Counted from the stretch's first letter, positions 46,015 to 55,744 are shown. The stretch is DNA of 61,266 nucleotides from Agromyces tardus (GCF_003710805.1 NZ_RHHB01000016.1:1-61266), one strand, 5' to 3'. Numbers and translations are program-made. Notes: generated from the sequence alone by a model not told the origin.

Positions 46015-47007
46015 ATGACCGGGAGCGATGTCGACGGCACCGACTGTCGGCCGAGGCCGCCGATCTCGTTCGAGCTCTTCCCGCCCCGCACGGATGCCGC
46101 GGCGCTGGCGCTCGGGCGCACGATCGACCGCCTCGCCGAGGTCTGCCCCGCCTTCATCTCGGTGACGTTCGGGGCCGGAGGATCGTCGCGCGACCGATCG
46201 CTGACCGTGCTGCGCTACATGCTCGAGCACACCGACGTGCAGCCGATGGCGCACCTCACGTGCGTCGGGTCGAGCCACGCCGAGGCCAACCGCCTCGTGC
46301 GCGAGTTCCTCGACGCGGGCATCACGAGCTTCCTCGCGCTGCGCGGCGACCCGCCGTCGGGCGCCGACGCCGATGCCGACGCGGGCATCCGCGACCTCGG
46401 CAGCGCGGCCGAGCTCGTGCAGCTCATCCACCGCGTGCAGGAGGAGCGGGAGCCCTTCGGCCAGTCGGGCATCCCGGGCATGCCCGGGGCGACGCGCATC
46501 CGCGAGCGGCCGCGTCCCGAGCGGGTCGCCGTCGCCGCCTTCCCCACCGGGCACCCGCGCTCGCGCGGCCTCTCCCAGGACGTCGACAACCTGCTCGCGA
46601 AGGAGATCGCCGGCGCGAACCTCGCGATCACCCAGCTGTTCTGGCACGCCGACGACTACCTCGCGTTCGTGGAGCGCGCCCGCGCGGGCGGCGTCACGAT
46701 CCCCATCCTCCCGGGCATCATGCCCGTGACGACGCCCGCACGCCTCGCGCGGCTCGAGGAGCTCACGGGCGTGCCCGCGCCGAGCGAGCTCGCCATCTCG
46801 CTCGAGATCGAGCCCGACGCCGACGCGCAGTTCGACCTCGGCGTCGAGTACGCGGCCCGGCTCGCCGACGAGGTGCTCGCCGGCGGCGCCCCCGGACTCC
46901 ACCTGTACACCTTCAACCGCCACGAGGCCGTGCTCGCCGTGCTCGACCGGCTCGGCATCCGCACGCCCGCACAGCTCACCACCGAGAGGAACACGAGACA
47001 ACGATGA
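46015..47007 (+). CDS. metF: Methylenetetrahydrofolate reductase
   Basis: This 330-residue TIM-barrel flavoprotein has ISFELFPPRTDAAA, FISVTFGAGGSSRDRS, HLTCVGSSHAEANR and FLALRGDPPSG, with ITQLFWHADDYL later. It makes methyl-tetrahydrofolate for methionine synthesis. The ATG at 46015 is preferred (AGGAG at 46006-46010). A GTG at 45976 is possible. The 268-base gap before it contains a TATCGT box (45857-45862) and a GC-rich stem at about 45875-45898. I could not fit a SAM or cobalamin riboswitch to it. The stop overlaps metE (ATGA). Confidence 0.93.
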   Translation: MTGSDVDGTDCRPRPPISFELFPPRTDAAALALGRTIDRLAEVCPAFISVTFGAGGSSRDRSLTVLRYMLEHTDVQPMAHLTCVGSSHAEANRLVREFLDAGITSFLALRGDPPSGADADADAGIRDLGSAAELVQLIHRVQEEREPFGQSGIPGMPGATRIRERPRPERVAVAAFPTGHPRSRGLSQDVDNLLAKEIAGANLAITQLFWHADDYLAFVERARAGGVTIPILPGIMPVTTPARLARLEELTGVPAPSELAISLEIEPDADAQFDLGVEYAARLADEVLAGGAPGLHLYTFNRHEAVLAVLDRLGIRTPAQLTTERNTRQR

Positions 47008-49349
47008 CCGCACCCGCCTTCCCCACCGGCACGATCCTCGGCTACCCGCGCATCGGGCGCCGCCGCGAGCTCAAGAAGGCCGTCGAGGCCTTCTGGGCCG
47101 GCGCCATCGACGCCGCGGAGCTCGAGCGCACCGCCGCCGGACTCCGCGCCGCGACCCGCGAGCGCCTCGCCGGCCTGGGCCTCGGCCGCACCGACTCGGC
47201 CATCCCCGAGAGCTTCTCCTTCTACGACCAGGTGCTCGACGCCGCAGTCGCGGTGGGCGCGGTGCCGACCCGATTCGAGCGGCTGCTCGACGCCGACGGC
47301 GCGCTCGACCTCGCCGGCTACTTCACCGTGGCCCGTGGCGAGGGCGATGACGCCCCCCTCGAGATGACGAAGTGGTTCGACTCGAACTACCACTACCTCG
47401 TGCCCGAGATCGGGCCCGACACCTCCTTCGCCGCGCACGGCGAGCGCCTCGTCGCGCAGGTGCGCGAGGCCCGCGACGCCGGGTTCCTCACCCGGCCCGT
47501 GCTCGTCGGCCCGGTCACCTTCCTCCTCCTGGCGAAGGCGGCGGATGACGCCCCCGAGGGCTTCCGTCCGCTCGACCGGCTGGCCGACCTCGTCCCCGTG
47601 TACGCGACCCTCCTGGCGGAGCTGGCCGCGGCGGGCGCCGAGTGGGTGCAGCTCGACGAGCCCGCGCTCGTGAGCGAGAGCATCGACGAGCAGCGCGACC
47701 GCGTGCTCGAGGCCGTCGGCATCGCCTACGACGCGCTGGGCTCCGCCGAGGAGCGTCCCGCGATCTTCGTCGCGGCGCCCTACGGCTCGCTCGACGACGC
47801 GCTGCCGGCGCTCGCCGCGGCGCCGATCGAGGCGCTGAGCCTCGACCTCGTGCGCGGGACCGTGCCGGAGCAGCTCGACCCCGCCACCGAGGAGTCGCTC
47901 GCCGCGAAGACGCTCGTCGCGGGCGTCATCGACGGCCACAACATCTGGCGGGGCGACCTCGAACGCGCCTTCGAGCTCGCCGAGGCCGTCCGCTCGTTCT
48001 CGGGCTCCGTGGCCGTCTCGACCTCGACCTCGCTGCTGCACGTGCCGCACGACGTCGACGACGAGACGCTCCTCGACCCGCGCCTCGTGAGCTGGCTCGC
48101 CTTCGCCGACCAGAAGGTGGCACAGGTCGCCGTGCTCGCCCGCGGCGTCGCCGAGGGCCGTGACGCCATCGCGAGCGAGCTCGACGCGGCATCCGCTGCC
48201 CTCGCCGACCGCGCCGGTGCGCCGGGCGTGCGCGTGCCCGCGGTGCGCGACCGCCTCGCGGCGCTCGACGACGCCGACTTCTCGCGCGTCGCCTACGACG
48301 AGCGGGTCGCCGCGCAGGAGGGCCTCGACCTGCCCGCCCTGCCCACCACGACGATCGGCTCGTTCCCGCAGACCGCCGAGATCCGACGCGCCCGCGCCCG
48401 CCTGCTGAAGGGCGAGCTGACGGATGCCGCGTACCGCGAGCTCATGCGGGAGGAGATCGCGCGCGTCATCCGCCTGCAGGAGGAGCTGGGCCTCGACGTG
48501 CTCGTGCACGGCGAGCCGGAGCGCAACGACATGGTGCAGTACTTCGCGGAGCTGCTCGACGGCTTCGCCGTGACGCAGCACGGCTGGGTGCAGTCCTACG
48601 GGTCGCGCTGCACGCGCCCCTCGATCCTGTGGGGCGACGTCTCGCGTCCGGCTCCCATGACCGTCGAGTGGTCGGCGTACGCGCAGTCGCTGTCGGACAA
48701 GCCGGTCAAGGGCATGCTGACGGGCCCCGTGACGATCCTCGCGTGGTCGTTCGTGCGGGAGGACCAGCCCCTCGGCGACACCGCCCGTCAGGTCGGACTC
48801 GCGCTCCGCGACGAGATCGCCGACCTCGAGGCGGCGGGCATCCGCGTGATCCAGGTCGACGAGCCTGCCCTGCGCGAGCTCCTGCCGCTGAAGCTCGCCG
48901 ACCAGCCGGCGTACCTCGACTGGTCGGTCGGCTCGTTCCGGCTCGCGACCGCGGGCGCCGCGCCCGCGACGCAGGTGCACACGCACCTCTGCTACTCGGA
49001 GTTCGGCGTGGTCATCGACGCGATCCGCAGCCTCGACGCCGACGTGACCTCGATCGAGGCCGCGCGCAGCCGCATGGAGGTCGTGGACGACCTCGCGACG
49101 AGCGGGTTCGACCACGGCATCGGCCCGGGCGTCTACGACATCCACTCGCCGCGCGTGCCGAGCGTCGAGGAGGTGCAGTCGCTCCTCGAGCGCGCCGTCG
49201 CCGAGATCCCGGCCGGCCGGCTCTGGGTGAACCCCGACTGCGGCCTCAAGACGCGCGGCTACGACGAGACCGTCGCGTCGCTCGAGCACATCATCGAGGC
49301 GACGCGCGCGGTTCGTGCGGGCCTCGCCGTGCCCGCGAACGCGGGCTGA
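47004..49349 (+). CDS. metE: Cobalamin-independent methionine synthase
   Basis: This 781-residue protein has both barrels. The N-terminal part is GYPRIGRRRELKKAVEAFW, and the C-terminal catalytic barrel has zinc ligands His661 and Cys663 (VHTHLCYSEF) and Cys746 (WVNPDCGLKTR). It transfers the methyl group from methyl-tetrahydrofolate polyglutamate to homocysteine, using the product of the overlapping metF. A perfect 16-bp stem-loop follows it. Confidence 0.95.
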   Translation: MTAPAFPTGTILGYPRIGRRRELKKAVEAFWAGAIDAAELERTAAGLRAATRERLAGLGLGRTDSAIPESFSFYDQVLDAAVAVGAVPTRFERLLDADGALDLAGYFTVARGEGDDAPLEMTKWFDSNYHYLVPEIGPDTSFAAHGERLVAQVREARDAGFLTRPVLVGPVTFLLLAKAADDAPEGFRPLDRLADLVPVYATLLAELAAAGAEWVQLDEPALVSESIDEQRDRVLEAVGIAYDALGSAEERPAIFVAAPYGSLDDALPALAAAPIEALSLDLVRGTVPEQLDPATEESLAAKTLVAGVIDGHNIWRGDLERAFELAEAVRSFSGSVAVSTSTSLLHVPHDVDDETLLDPRLVSWLAFADQKVAQVAVLARGVAEGRDAIASELDAASAALADRAGAPGVRVPAVRDRLAALDDADFSRVAYDERVAAQEGLDLPALPTTTIGSFPQTAEIRRARARLLKGELTDAAYRELMREEIARVIRLQEELGLDVLVHGEPERNDMVQYFAELLDGFAVTQHGWVQSYGSRCTRPSILWGDVSRPAPMTVEWSAYAQSLSDKPVKGMLTGPVTILAWSFVREDQPLGDTARQVGLALRDEIADLEAAGIRVIQVDEPALRELLPLKLADQPAYLDWSVGSFRLATAGAAPATQVHTHLCYSEFGVVIDAIRSLDADVTSIEAARSRMEVVDDLATSGFDHGIGPGVYDIHSPRVPSVEEVQSLLERAVAEIPAGRLWVNPDCGLKTRGYDETVASLEHIIEATRAVRAGLAVPANAG

Positions 49350-49358
49350 CGCACAAGT

Positions 49359-49395
49359 GGGCGGATGCCGCGGCGCGCTGCCGCGGCATCCGCCC
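49359..49395 (+). terminator. Perfect 16-bp stem-loop after metE
   Basis: GGGCGGATGCCGCGGC (49359-49374) pairs without mismatch to GCCGCGGCATCCGCCC (49380-49395) around a 5-base loop, 9 bases after the metE stop. Only CCCCG follows, with no T-tract. Like the rnj stem-loop, it consists of an inverted GGATGCC pair. Confidence 0.75.
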
Positions 49396-49497
49396 CCGTC
49401 GTCGTGCCGGTTCGGGGCATGACCGCGGGCGCCGGCACACAGGTGAACCCAATGTTCCGCCGGGCACTCCCACAGGTGGGCCGCGTACCGTGAGGTC

Positions 49498-50259
49498 ATG
49501 CGACTCGCGGTGCACCAGTCCGGCAGCGGCCAGAAGACCGCGATCCTGATCCACGGCATCATGTCGGACTCCCGCGCATGGCACCGGGTCACCGCCGAGC
49601 TCGAGGCCCACGGCTTCCGGGTGCTCGCGGTGGACCTCGCGGGGCACGGACGCAGCCCGCGCGCACGGCAGTACTCGCCGGCGGCATGGGCCGACGACGT
49701 CGTCGAGACGCTCGGACCCTTGCTCGACGGACCGCCCGACGTGGTCATGGGCCACTCGCTCGGCGGCCTCGTCGCGAGCATCGTGGCCGACCGGCTGGCG
49801 CCGCGTGCCGCGATCTACATCGACCCGGCCTTCTCCTTCCCGTCGGGCATCAAGGGCTGGGCGTTCAAGGCCTTCTTCGCGGTCGCACCGCGGCCGAAGC
49901 GGTCGGCGCTCGTGCGCATGAACCCCAAGTGGAGCGCCGTCGACGTGGACATCGAGGTCGCGACCCTGCGCGACTGGGACAAGCGCACGATCCTGGGCTT
50001 CCTCGACACCAAGCCGCTCGTGCCGCCCGCACGCCTCGTGGCTCCGAGCCTCGTCGTGCTCGCCGAGAAGAGCCTGCTCATCACCGAGCGCGTCGCGGCG
50101 CAGCTGCGTCGCCAGGGCATGACGGTCGAGACCGTGGAGGGCACCGGGCACACCGTGTTCCGCGACGACCACTCGGGCTTCATGGACACCGTGGTGGGCT
50201 GGCTCCGCAGCCTCGCGCCTGCGGGCGCCGAGCCGGCGAGGGCGCTCGTGGCCGCCTGA
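49498..50259 (+). CDS. Alpha/beta hydrolase
   Basis: This 253-residue protein has an oxyanion segment LIHGIMSDSRAW, nucleophile elbow GHSLGG (Ser87) and catalytic His219 in EGTGHTVF. The acid after strand 7 is probably Glu191 in VVLAEKSLL, where Asp is more usual. Substrate unknown. TACCGT (49486-49491) ends 6 bases before the ATG, fitting leaderless expression. Convergent with lexA. Confidence 0.83.
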   Translation: MRLAVHQSGSGQKTAILIHGIMSDSRAWHRVTAELEAHGFRVLAVDLAGHGRSPRARQYSPAAWADDVVETLGPLLDGPPDVVMGHSLGGLVASIVADRLAPRAAIYIDPAFSFPSGIKGWAFKAFFAVAPRPKRSALVRMNPKWSAVDVDIEVATLRDWDKRTILGFLDTKPLVPPARLVAPSLVVLAEKSLLITERVAAQLRRQGMTVETVEGTGHTVFRDDHSGFMDTVVGWLRSLAPAGAEPARALVAA

Positions 50260-50329
50260 CCGGCACCGCCGGCCGGGGCGGGTGCTCCGGAGGGGAACCG
50301 ATTCGGGGCGCACCGCGGCGCGCCAGATC

Positions 50330-50368
50330 GACGCGTCAGACCGACCCGTCAGACCGACGCGTCAGACC
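50330..50368. repeat. Three 13-bp tandem repeats at the lexA 3' end
   Basis: GACGCGTCAGACC (50330-50342), GACCCGTCAGACC (50343-50355) and GACGCGTCAGACC (50356-50368) are adjacent. The third covers the lexA stop codon and last codons. Units 1 and 3 contain the palindrome GACGCGTC. No T-tract or clear terminator is present in the convergent gap 50260-50361. Confidence 0.7.
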
Positions 50369-51051
50369 GAGCGGAGCACCGCGACGACCTTGCCCAGCAC
50401 CTCGGCGTGGTCGCCGAGGATGGGCTCGAAGGCCGTGTTGCGGGGCAGCAGCCAGGTGTGGCCGTCGCGCTGGCGGAACACCTTGACGGTGGCCTCGCCG
50501 TCGAGCATGGCGGCGACGATCTCGCCGTTCTCGGCGGTGCGCTGCGCGCGCACGACGACCCAGTCGCCGTCGCAGATCGCCGCGTCGACCATCGAATCGC
50601 CGACGACCTTGAGGATGAACAGCTCGCCCTTGCCGACGAGCTGGCGGGGGAGCGGGAAGATCTCGTCGACCTGCTGCTCGGCCGTGATGGGCACGCCCGC
50701 TGCGATGCGACCGACGAGCGGCACCATCGCGGCGTCGCCGACCGGGGTGGGCTCGACTCCCGACTGCGGCTTCGGCTCGACGCCGGGAAGCTCGATGAGC
50801 ACCTCGAGGGCGCGCGGCCGGTTGGGGTCGCGCCGGAGGTATCCCGCGAGTTCGAGCTGGTTGAGCTGGTGGGTGACGCTCGAGAGCGACGAGAGCCCGA
50901 CGGCGTCGCCGATCTCGCGCATGCTCGGCGGGTAGCCCTGGGTCGCCACCGACCGCTGGATCATCTCGAGGATCGCGACCTGCTTGGCGCTGAGGCTCTT
51001 GCGTCGCCGCGACCTCGCGCCCTCGCGTGCCTCGTCGATGTCGGTGCTCAC
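50362..51051 (-). CDS. lexA: SOS repressor LexA
   Basis: This 229-residue protein has an N-terminal winged helix ([35 protein letters not shown]), the cleavage-site region [10 protein letters not shown] (Ala-Gly), and a serine protease domain with the Ser in [11 protein letters not shown] and the Lys in GEATVKVF. It represses SOS genes and cleaves itself when RecA filaments form. GTG at 51051 (GGAG upstream) is chosen. An in-frame ATG at 51123, only 5 bases after the -10, would give a leaderless form with 24 extra residues. Confidence 0.93.
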   Translation of the reverse strand: MSTDIDEAREGARSRRRKSLSAKQVAILEMIQRSVATQGYPPSMREIGDAVGLSSLSSVTHQLNQLELAGYLRRDPNRPRALEVLIELPGVEPKPQSGVEPTPVGDAAMVPLVGRIAAGVPITAEQQVDEIFPLPRQLVGKGELFILKVVGDSMVDAAICDGDWVVVRAQRTAENGEIVAAMLDGEATVKVFRQRDGHTWLLPRNTAFEPILGDHAEVLGKVVAVLRSV

Positions 51052-51115
51052 GGTCTCCGCCCCTCGTGTCGGCCGCGACCGCGACCGGATGTCGGTGGTG
51101 TCTGATCGACTGTCG

Positions 51116-51240
51116 TCGAACATTCGAAACTGTATCCGCCTCGCGTGCGCGCGACAAACATTCGTTCGAGTGTGTCGCGGAATTCGTCCGCGAAACACGC
51201 GCACAGGGTGATTGCGGCTTCGAACATTCGAAGATATATT
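51116..51240. promoter_or_regulatory. Divergent lexA / LysM-gene promoters with SOS-type boxes
   Basis: For lexA (minus strand) TTGTCG-N17-TACAGT occupies 51157-51129. CAAACATTCGTTCG (51155-51168), one mismatch from the LexA box, overlaps its -35, and TCGAACATTCGAA (51116-51128) follows its -10. For the LysM gene (plus strand) TTGCGG (51212-51217)-N17-TATATT (51235-51240) frames the palindrome CTTCGAA-CA-TTCGAAG (51218-51233), which contains the same TCGAACATTCGAA 13-mer. Both promoters are therefore probably LexA-controlled. Confidence 0.7.
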
Positions 51241-51309
51241 CGGAACAGAGATTCGCACCCCGGTCCTCCCGGCCGAGGGCCGGGGGCGAATCTCCAAGGG
51301 AGGTGCGAG

Positions 51310-51684
51310 ATGAGCGCAGTGGTCATGATGAACCGTTCGGTCGTCCCGACGGCGACCGTGCAGCAGCCGATGACGCGCACGCGGCTGCGGCTCACGCGGC
51401 GGGGCAGGGTCGTGTTCACCGCCCTGGCCGCGGCGCCGCTCGTAGCGTGGGCGCTCACCGTCGTCCTCGGCTCCGGGGGAGCGGCGGCCGAGACCGAGTC
51501 GCTGCGCACCACCGCCTTCCAATACGTCACGGTCGGCGCCGGCGAGTCCCTGTGGGCCATCGCCGAGTCGATCGCCCCCAACGACGACCCGCGGGTCGTG
51601 ATCGACGAGATCATCCGTCTCAACGGACTCGACGACGCGCTCGTGGAGCCCGGGCAGCGACTCGCGCTCCCCGTCGTTCCCTGA
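51310..51684 (+). CDS. LysM-domain membrane protein, probable SOS cell-division inhibitor
   Basis: This 124-residue protein has a short cytoplasmic N-terminus, one membrane segment (about residues 33-53) and an external LysM domain (about 72-122: [20 protein letters not shown] through [12 protein letters not shown]). Divergence from lexA and SOS-type boxes match ChiZ (Rv2719c), DivS and YneA, which stop septation after DNA damage. The leader contains a strong hairpin (CCCGGCC-GAG-GGCCGGG, 51268-51284), 13 bases before the ribosome-binding site GGGAGG (51298-51303), which could dampen translation. The function is inferred from position and layout. Confidence 0.8.
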   Translation: MSAVVMMNRSVVPTATVQQPMTRTRLRLTRRGRVVFTALAAAPLVAWALTVVLGSGGAAAETESLRTTAFQYVTVGAGESLWAIAESIAPNDDPRVVIDEIIRLNGLDDALVEPGQRLALPVVP

Positions 51685-51783
51685 CCGGCGGGCGGCCGGG
51701 TGGCTCCCGCCGCGCCTGGTGGCGTCGCGTCATCCGCCGACCCAGGCGACGGGCGCCCGTGGCCGCGCCGATAACATGGATCA

Positions 51784-52875
51784 GTGACGAGTCTCGACGA
51801 GCTCCCGATCCGCGACGACCTTCGCGGCAAGACCCCGTACGGCGCCCCCCAGAAGACCGTGCCGGTCGCCCTCAACGTCAACGAGAACACGCATCCGATC
51901 CCTGAAGACGTGGCGCACGACATCGTCGCCCGCGTCGCAGCCGCCATCATCGGGCTGAACCGCTACCCCGACCGTGAGTTCACCGAGCTGCGCACCGCAC
52001 TCGCCGGCTATCTCGGCCACGGCCTCGTGCCCGAGCAGATCTGGGCGGCGAACGGATCCAACGAGGTGCTGCAGCACATCCTCCAGGCGTTCGGCGGACC
52101 GGGGCGCACCGCGCTGGGCTTCGGCCCGACGTATTCGATGTACGGCCTGCTCGCCGCGGGCACGGGCACCGAGTGGGTCACCGCCGAGCGCGACGACGAC
52201 TTCGAGCTCTCGGCCGAGACGGCGCTCGCGGCGATCGAACGCCACGACCCCGACATCGTGCTGCTCTGCGCGCCGAACAACCCAACGGGCACCCCGCTCG
52301 CGCTCGACACGATCCGCGCGGTCGCCGACACCGCCCGAGGCATCGTCGTCGTCGACGAGGCGTACTTCGAGTTCGCGGAGCCCGGCGATCCGAGTGCGCT
52401 CACGCTGCTCGAGGGGCGACCCCGCCTGCTGGTCTCGCGCACCATGAGCAAGGCGTTCGCATTCGCCGGTGCCCGGGTCGGCTACCTCGCGGGCGATCCG
52501 GCCGCGATCGATGCGCTGCGTCTCGTGCGCCTCCCGTACCACCTCTCGGCCCTCACGCAGGCGGCCGCCTTGGGTGCGCTCGCGCACGCCGACGAGATGC
52601 TCGCCATGGTCGATGAGATCCGCGGGCAGCGCGAGCGCATCTCACGCGAGCTCGCCGCCCTCGGGTACCGTCCGTACCGCAGCGGCGCGAACTTCGTGCT
52701 CTTCGGCGGCGTCGACGACCCGCACGCCGTGTTCGAGGCGCTCCTCGCACGCGGCATCCTGATCCGGGAGATCGGACTACCCGGCTGCCTCCGCGTGACC
52801 GCCGGCACCGAGGCCGAGACCACTGCATTCCTCGAGGCGATGGCCTCGTTCGCCCCGAATAGGATGACCGCATGA
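51784..52875 (+). CDS. hisC: Histidinol-phosphate aminotransferase
   Basis: This 363-residue PLP enzyme has [52 protein letters not shown] and the PLP-Lys in [18 protein letters not shown]. It makes L-histidinol phosphate. GTG start 6 bases after TAACAT (51772-51777), so leaderless. First gene of hisC-hisB-hisH-priA. hisD, often upstream in actinobacteria, is not here. Confidence 0.93.
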   Translation: MTSLDELPIRDDLRGKTPYGAPQKTVPVALNVNENTHPIPEDVAHDIVARVAAAIIGLNRYPDREFTELRTALAGYLGHGLVPEQIWAANGSNEVLQHILQAFGGPGRTALGFGPTYSMYGLLAAGTGTEWVTAERDDDFELSAETALAAIERHDPDIVLLCAPNNPTGTPLALDTIRAVADTARGIVVVDEAYFEFAEPGDPSALTLLEGRPRLLVSRTMSKAFAFAGARVGYLAGDPAAIDALRLVRLPYHLSALTQAAALGALAHADEMLAMVDEIRGQRERISRELAALGYRPYRSGANFVLFGGVDDPHAVFEALLARGILIREIGLPGCLRVTAGTEAETTAFLEAMASFAPNRMTA

Positions 52876-53486
52876 GCACCGAACGCACGCAGCGCACCGC
52901 CCGTGTGCAGCGCGAGACCAGCGAGTCGAGCATCGATCTCTCGATCGACCTCGACGGCACGGGCACGAGCGACATCGAGACGAGCGTGCCGTTCTACGAC
53001 CACCTCCTCACCGCGTTCGCGAAGCACTCGCTCACCGACCTCACCGTGCGCGCCCGCGGCGACATCGAGATCGACGTGCACCACACGGTCGAAGACGTGG
53101 GCATCGTGCTCGGGAAGGCGATCCGCCAGGCGCTCGGCGACAAGCGCGGCATCTCGCGCTACGGCGACGCACTCGTGCCGCTCGACGAGGCACTCGCCCA
53201 GGCCGTGGTCGACATCTCCGGCCGCCCGTTCCTCGTGCACTCGGGCGAGCCCGCGGGCTTCGAGTACCACCTCATCGGCGGCCACTTCACCGGGTCGATG
53301 GTGCGGCACGTCTTCGAGGCGATCGCATTCAACGCCGGTCTCACGGTGCACGTCACCGTGCTCGGCGGCCGCGACCCGCATCACATCGCCGAGGCCGAGT
53401 TCAAGGCGTTCGCGCGCGCGTTCCGCCAGGCGAAGGCGCTCGATCCGCTCGTCGCCGGCATCCCCTCGACCAAGGGCGCGCTGTGA
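52872..53486 (+). CDS. hisB: Imidazoleglycerol-phosphate dehydratase
   Basis: This 204-residue protein has the metal-binding His motifs [28 protein letters not shown] and [18 protein letters not shown]. It is the monofunctional form without the phosphatase domain. The ATG overlaps the hisC stop (ATGA) and also has TAGGAT (52860-52865) 6 bases upstream, so an extra leaderless transcript is possible. Confidence 0.95.
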   Translation: MSTERTQRTARVQRETSESSIDLSIDLDGTGTSDIETSVPFYDHLLTAFAKHSLTDLTVRARGDIEIDVHHTVEDVGIVLGKAIRQALGDKRGISRYGDALVPLDEALAQAVVDISGRPFLVHSGEPAGFEYHLIGGHFTGSMVRHVFEAIAFNAGLTVHVTVLGGRDPHHIAEAEFKAFARAFRQAKALDPLVAGIPSTKGAL

Positions 53487-54121
53487 CCCGCACGCGCCGC
53501 GTGGTGGTGCTCGACTACGGCTCGGGCAACGTGCACTCCGCCGCGAAGGCCATCGAGCGCGCGGGTGCGGAGGTGGCCGTCACGGCCGACCGCGCCGCGG
53601 CGCTCGAAGCCGACGGCCTCGTGGTGCCCGGCGTGGGCGCGTTCAAGGCGGTCATGGACCAGCTCCGCGCGGTGCGCGGCGACGAGATCATCGACCGTCG
53701 CCTCGCGGGCGGACGCCCCGTGCTCGGCATCTGCGTCGGCATGCAGGTGCTCTTCGAGCACGGCGTCGAGCACGGCGTCGACACCGAAGGGCTCGGTGAG
53801 TGGCCCGGCTCCGTGACCCGGCTGCCGGCTCCCGTGCTTCCGCACATGGGCTGGAACACCGTCACGCCCGACGAGGGCTCGGTGCTCTTCCGCGGCATCG
53901 AGGAGGAGCGCTTCTACTTCGTGCACTCCTACGCCGCACAGGAGTGGACGCTCGACGTCATGCCGCCGTTCCCGACCCCCCGCCTCACGTGGGGCGAGTA
54001 CGGGGGCCGATTCCTCGCCGCCGTCGAGAACGGGCCGTTGTCGGCCACGCAGTTCCACCCCGAGAAGTCGGCGGATGCCGGCATCCGCCTGCTCGGCAAC
54101 TGGCTCTCGACGCTCGGTTGA
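53483..54121 (+). CDS. hisH: Imidazole glycerol phosphate synthase, glutaminase subunit HisH
   Basis: This 212-residue class I glutamine amidotransferase has the nucleophile Cys in [19 protein letters not shown], and the His/Glu pair in [12 protein letters not shown]. It supplies ammonia to HisF, which is not in this window. GTG start overlapping the hisB stop (GTGA). Near its end the gene contains a 20-bp perfect palindrome (54070-54089) made of two opposed GGATGCC words. Confidence 0.94.
   Translation: MTRTRRVVVLDYGSGNVHSAAKAIERAGAEVAVTADRAAALEADGLVVPGVGAFKAVMDQLRAVRGDEIIDRRLAGGRPVLGICVGMQVLFEHGVEHGVDTEGLGEWPGSVTRLPAPVLPHMGWNTVTPDEGSVLFRGIEEERFYFVHSYAAQEWTLDVMPPFPTPRLTWGEYGGRFLAAVENGPLSATQFHPEKSADAGIRLLGNWLSTLG
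54070..54089. repeat. 20-bp perfect palindrome inside hisH
   Basis: GGCGGATGCC (54070-54079) is followed immediately by its reverse complement GGCATCCGCC (54080-54089). It encodes Ala-Asp-Ala-Gly-Ile-Arg and lies 32 bases before the hisH stop. It has no loop, so it is more likely a protein- or word-type site than a hairpin. Confidence 0.8.
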
Positions 54122-54162
54122 GCCGTGAGTCGTTCGTCACGTCGGCCCCTCGCTGACGGGAC

Positions 54163-54168
54163 TAGGAT
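54163..54168 (+). promoter_or_regulatory. -10 candidate upstream of priA
   Basis: TAGGAT lies in the 98-base gap between hisH and priA. If it is used, transcription would start about 45 bases before the ATG at 54220, or translation could begin leaderless at in-frame GTG codons 54172 or 54178. Confidence 0.4.
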
Positions 54169-54219
54169 GCTGTGACTGTGCCGGCCGCGCGCTTTGCGGC
54201 TTCAGATCCGAGGACAGTG

Positions 54220-54966
54220 ATGAGTGAGTTCAACAAGACCCCCCGTCTCGTGCTGCTGCCAGCAGTCGACGTGGCGGGAGGCAAGGCCGTCCGCCTGACG
54301 CAGGGGGAGGCGGGCACCGAGACGAACTACGGAGACCCCGTCGACGCCGCCGCCGACTGGGCCGACCAGGGTGCCGAGTGGATCCACCTCGTCGACCTCG
54401 ACGCGGCGTTCGGCCGCGGGTCGAACGCCGGCATCCTGAAGAAGGTCATCCGGCAGGTGCGCGGGGTCAACGTCGAGCTCTCCGGCGGCATCCGCGACGA
54501 CGCGTCGCTCGAGCACGCGCTCGAGATCGGCGCCAAGCGCATCAACCTCGGCACCGCCGCGCTCGAGAACCCGGAGTGGGCGGCATCCGTCATCGCGCAG
54601 TACGGCGAGGCGATCGCGGTCGGGCTCGACGTGCGCGGCACCACGCTCGCCGCGCGCGGCTGGACGAAGGACGGCGGCGACCTCTGGCAGGTCATGGAGC
54701 GACTCGAGGAGGCCGGCGCCGCCCGCTACGTCGTGACCGACGTCACGAAGGACGGCACGCTGCAGGGGCCGAACCTCGACCTGCTCCGCCGGATCACCGA
54801 GCGCACGCGCCGTCCCGTCGTGGCATCGGGCGGCGTCTCCAGCCTCGACGACATCGCGGCGCTGCGCGAGCTCGTGCCGCTCGGCGTCGAGGGCGCGATC
54901 ATCGGCAAGGCGCTCTACGCGGGTGCGTTCACGCTCCCCGAGGCGCTGGATGTCGCGTCCCAGTGA
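54220..54966 (+). CDS. priA: Bifunctional HisA/TrpF isomerase PriA
   Basis: This 248-residue TIM barrel has [20 protein letters not shown] (catalytic Asp), [28 protein letters not shown], and [14 protein letters not shown] (second Asp). Actinobacterial PriA isomerises both ProFAR (histidine) and PRA (tryptophan). Whether a separate trpF exists cannot be seen here. The ATG at 54220 is chosen because CGAGGA precedes it by 5 bases and the length is normal. The GTG at 54172 would add 16 residues. Confidence 0.9.
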   Translation: MSEFNKTPRLVLLPAVDVAGGKAVRLTQGEAGTETNYGDPVDAAADWADQGAEWIHLVDLDAAFGRGSNAGILKKVIRQVRGVNVELSGGIRDDASLEHALEIGAKRINLGTAALENPEWAASVIAQYGEAIAVGLDVRGTTLAARGWTKDGGDLWQVMERLEEAGAARYVVTDVTKDGTLQGPNLDLLRRITERTRRPVVASGGVSSLDDIAALRELVPLGVEGAIIGKALYAGAFTLPEALDVASQ

Positions 54967-55744
54967 CCCGGCCGCGGCCGCGGCCGACTCGGCCGGCCGT
55001 CCGTGGGCGGGCAGGTCGTTCGAGTCGAACCCGCACGCGGGCGACGACGGGCGGATGCCGCCGGCGCTCGGCGCCGCACTCGAGCGCTTCCGCGCGGGCG
55101 CCGGCGCACAGGCCGACGTCGTCGCGGCGTTCGGACCGTCGCGGCTGCTGATCCCGCTCCTCGCCGAACTGGGCGACGGCGGAGCCGAGATCGGCGCGCG
55201 CGGGCTCGCCGTCGACAAGAGCCAGGAGCTCTCGATCGTCACCGTCGAGGGCCCCGACGGGCGGCGCGTGCTGCCCGTCTTCGGCTCGGTGCAGGCGATG
55301 TCCGCGTGGAACCCCCTGGCGCGGCCGGTTCCGGCCGACGGCGTGCGGGTCGCGCTCGCCGCAGCCGATGACGGCACCGAGCTCGTCGTGCTCGATCCCG
55401 GCTCGGAGACCGAGTTCGTGCTGCGCCGGCCGGCCGTCTGGGCGGTGGCGCAGTCGCAGCCGTGGCGTCCGCCGTTCGAGTCCGACGCGGTCATCGCCGC
55501 CTTCGAGCGCTCCGTGTCCTCCGAACTCGCGGTGCTCGGGGTCGACCTGCTCCCCGGCGACCCCGAGGCGCGCCTCCGCGGCCCCGAGCTCGTCGTGCGG
55601 CTGCGGCTCGTCGCGGGGCTCACCCGCACCGAGCTCGACGCGACGACGGCGCGCCTCGCGCGTCGCTGGGCGGAGGACGACGCGATCGCGACCGGGGTGG
55701 ACTCGCTCGTGGTGCGGCTGGTCGGCGACGCCCCGCAGGCCTGA
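54950..55744 (+). CDS. SseB family protein
   Basis: This 264-residue protein has the SseB N-terminal-domain pattern [49 protein letters not shown]. Genes like this follow priA in many actinobacteria. No function is established. The ATG at 54950 overlaps priA by 17 bases. No membrane segment or signal peptide is seen. Confidence 0.75.
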   Translation: MSRPSDPAAAAADSAGRPWAGRSFESNPHAGDDGRMPPALGAALERFRAGAGAQADVVAAFGPSRLLIPLLAELGDGGAEIGARGLAVDKSQELSIVTVEGPDGRRVLPVFGSVQAMSAWNPLARPVPADGVRVALAAADDGTELVVLDPGSETEFVLRRPAVWAVAQSQPWRPPFESDAVIAAFERSVSSELAVLGVDLLPGDPEARLRGPELVVRLRLVAGLTRTELDATTARLARRWAEDDAIATGVDSLVVRLVGDAPQA

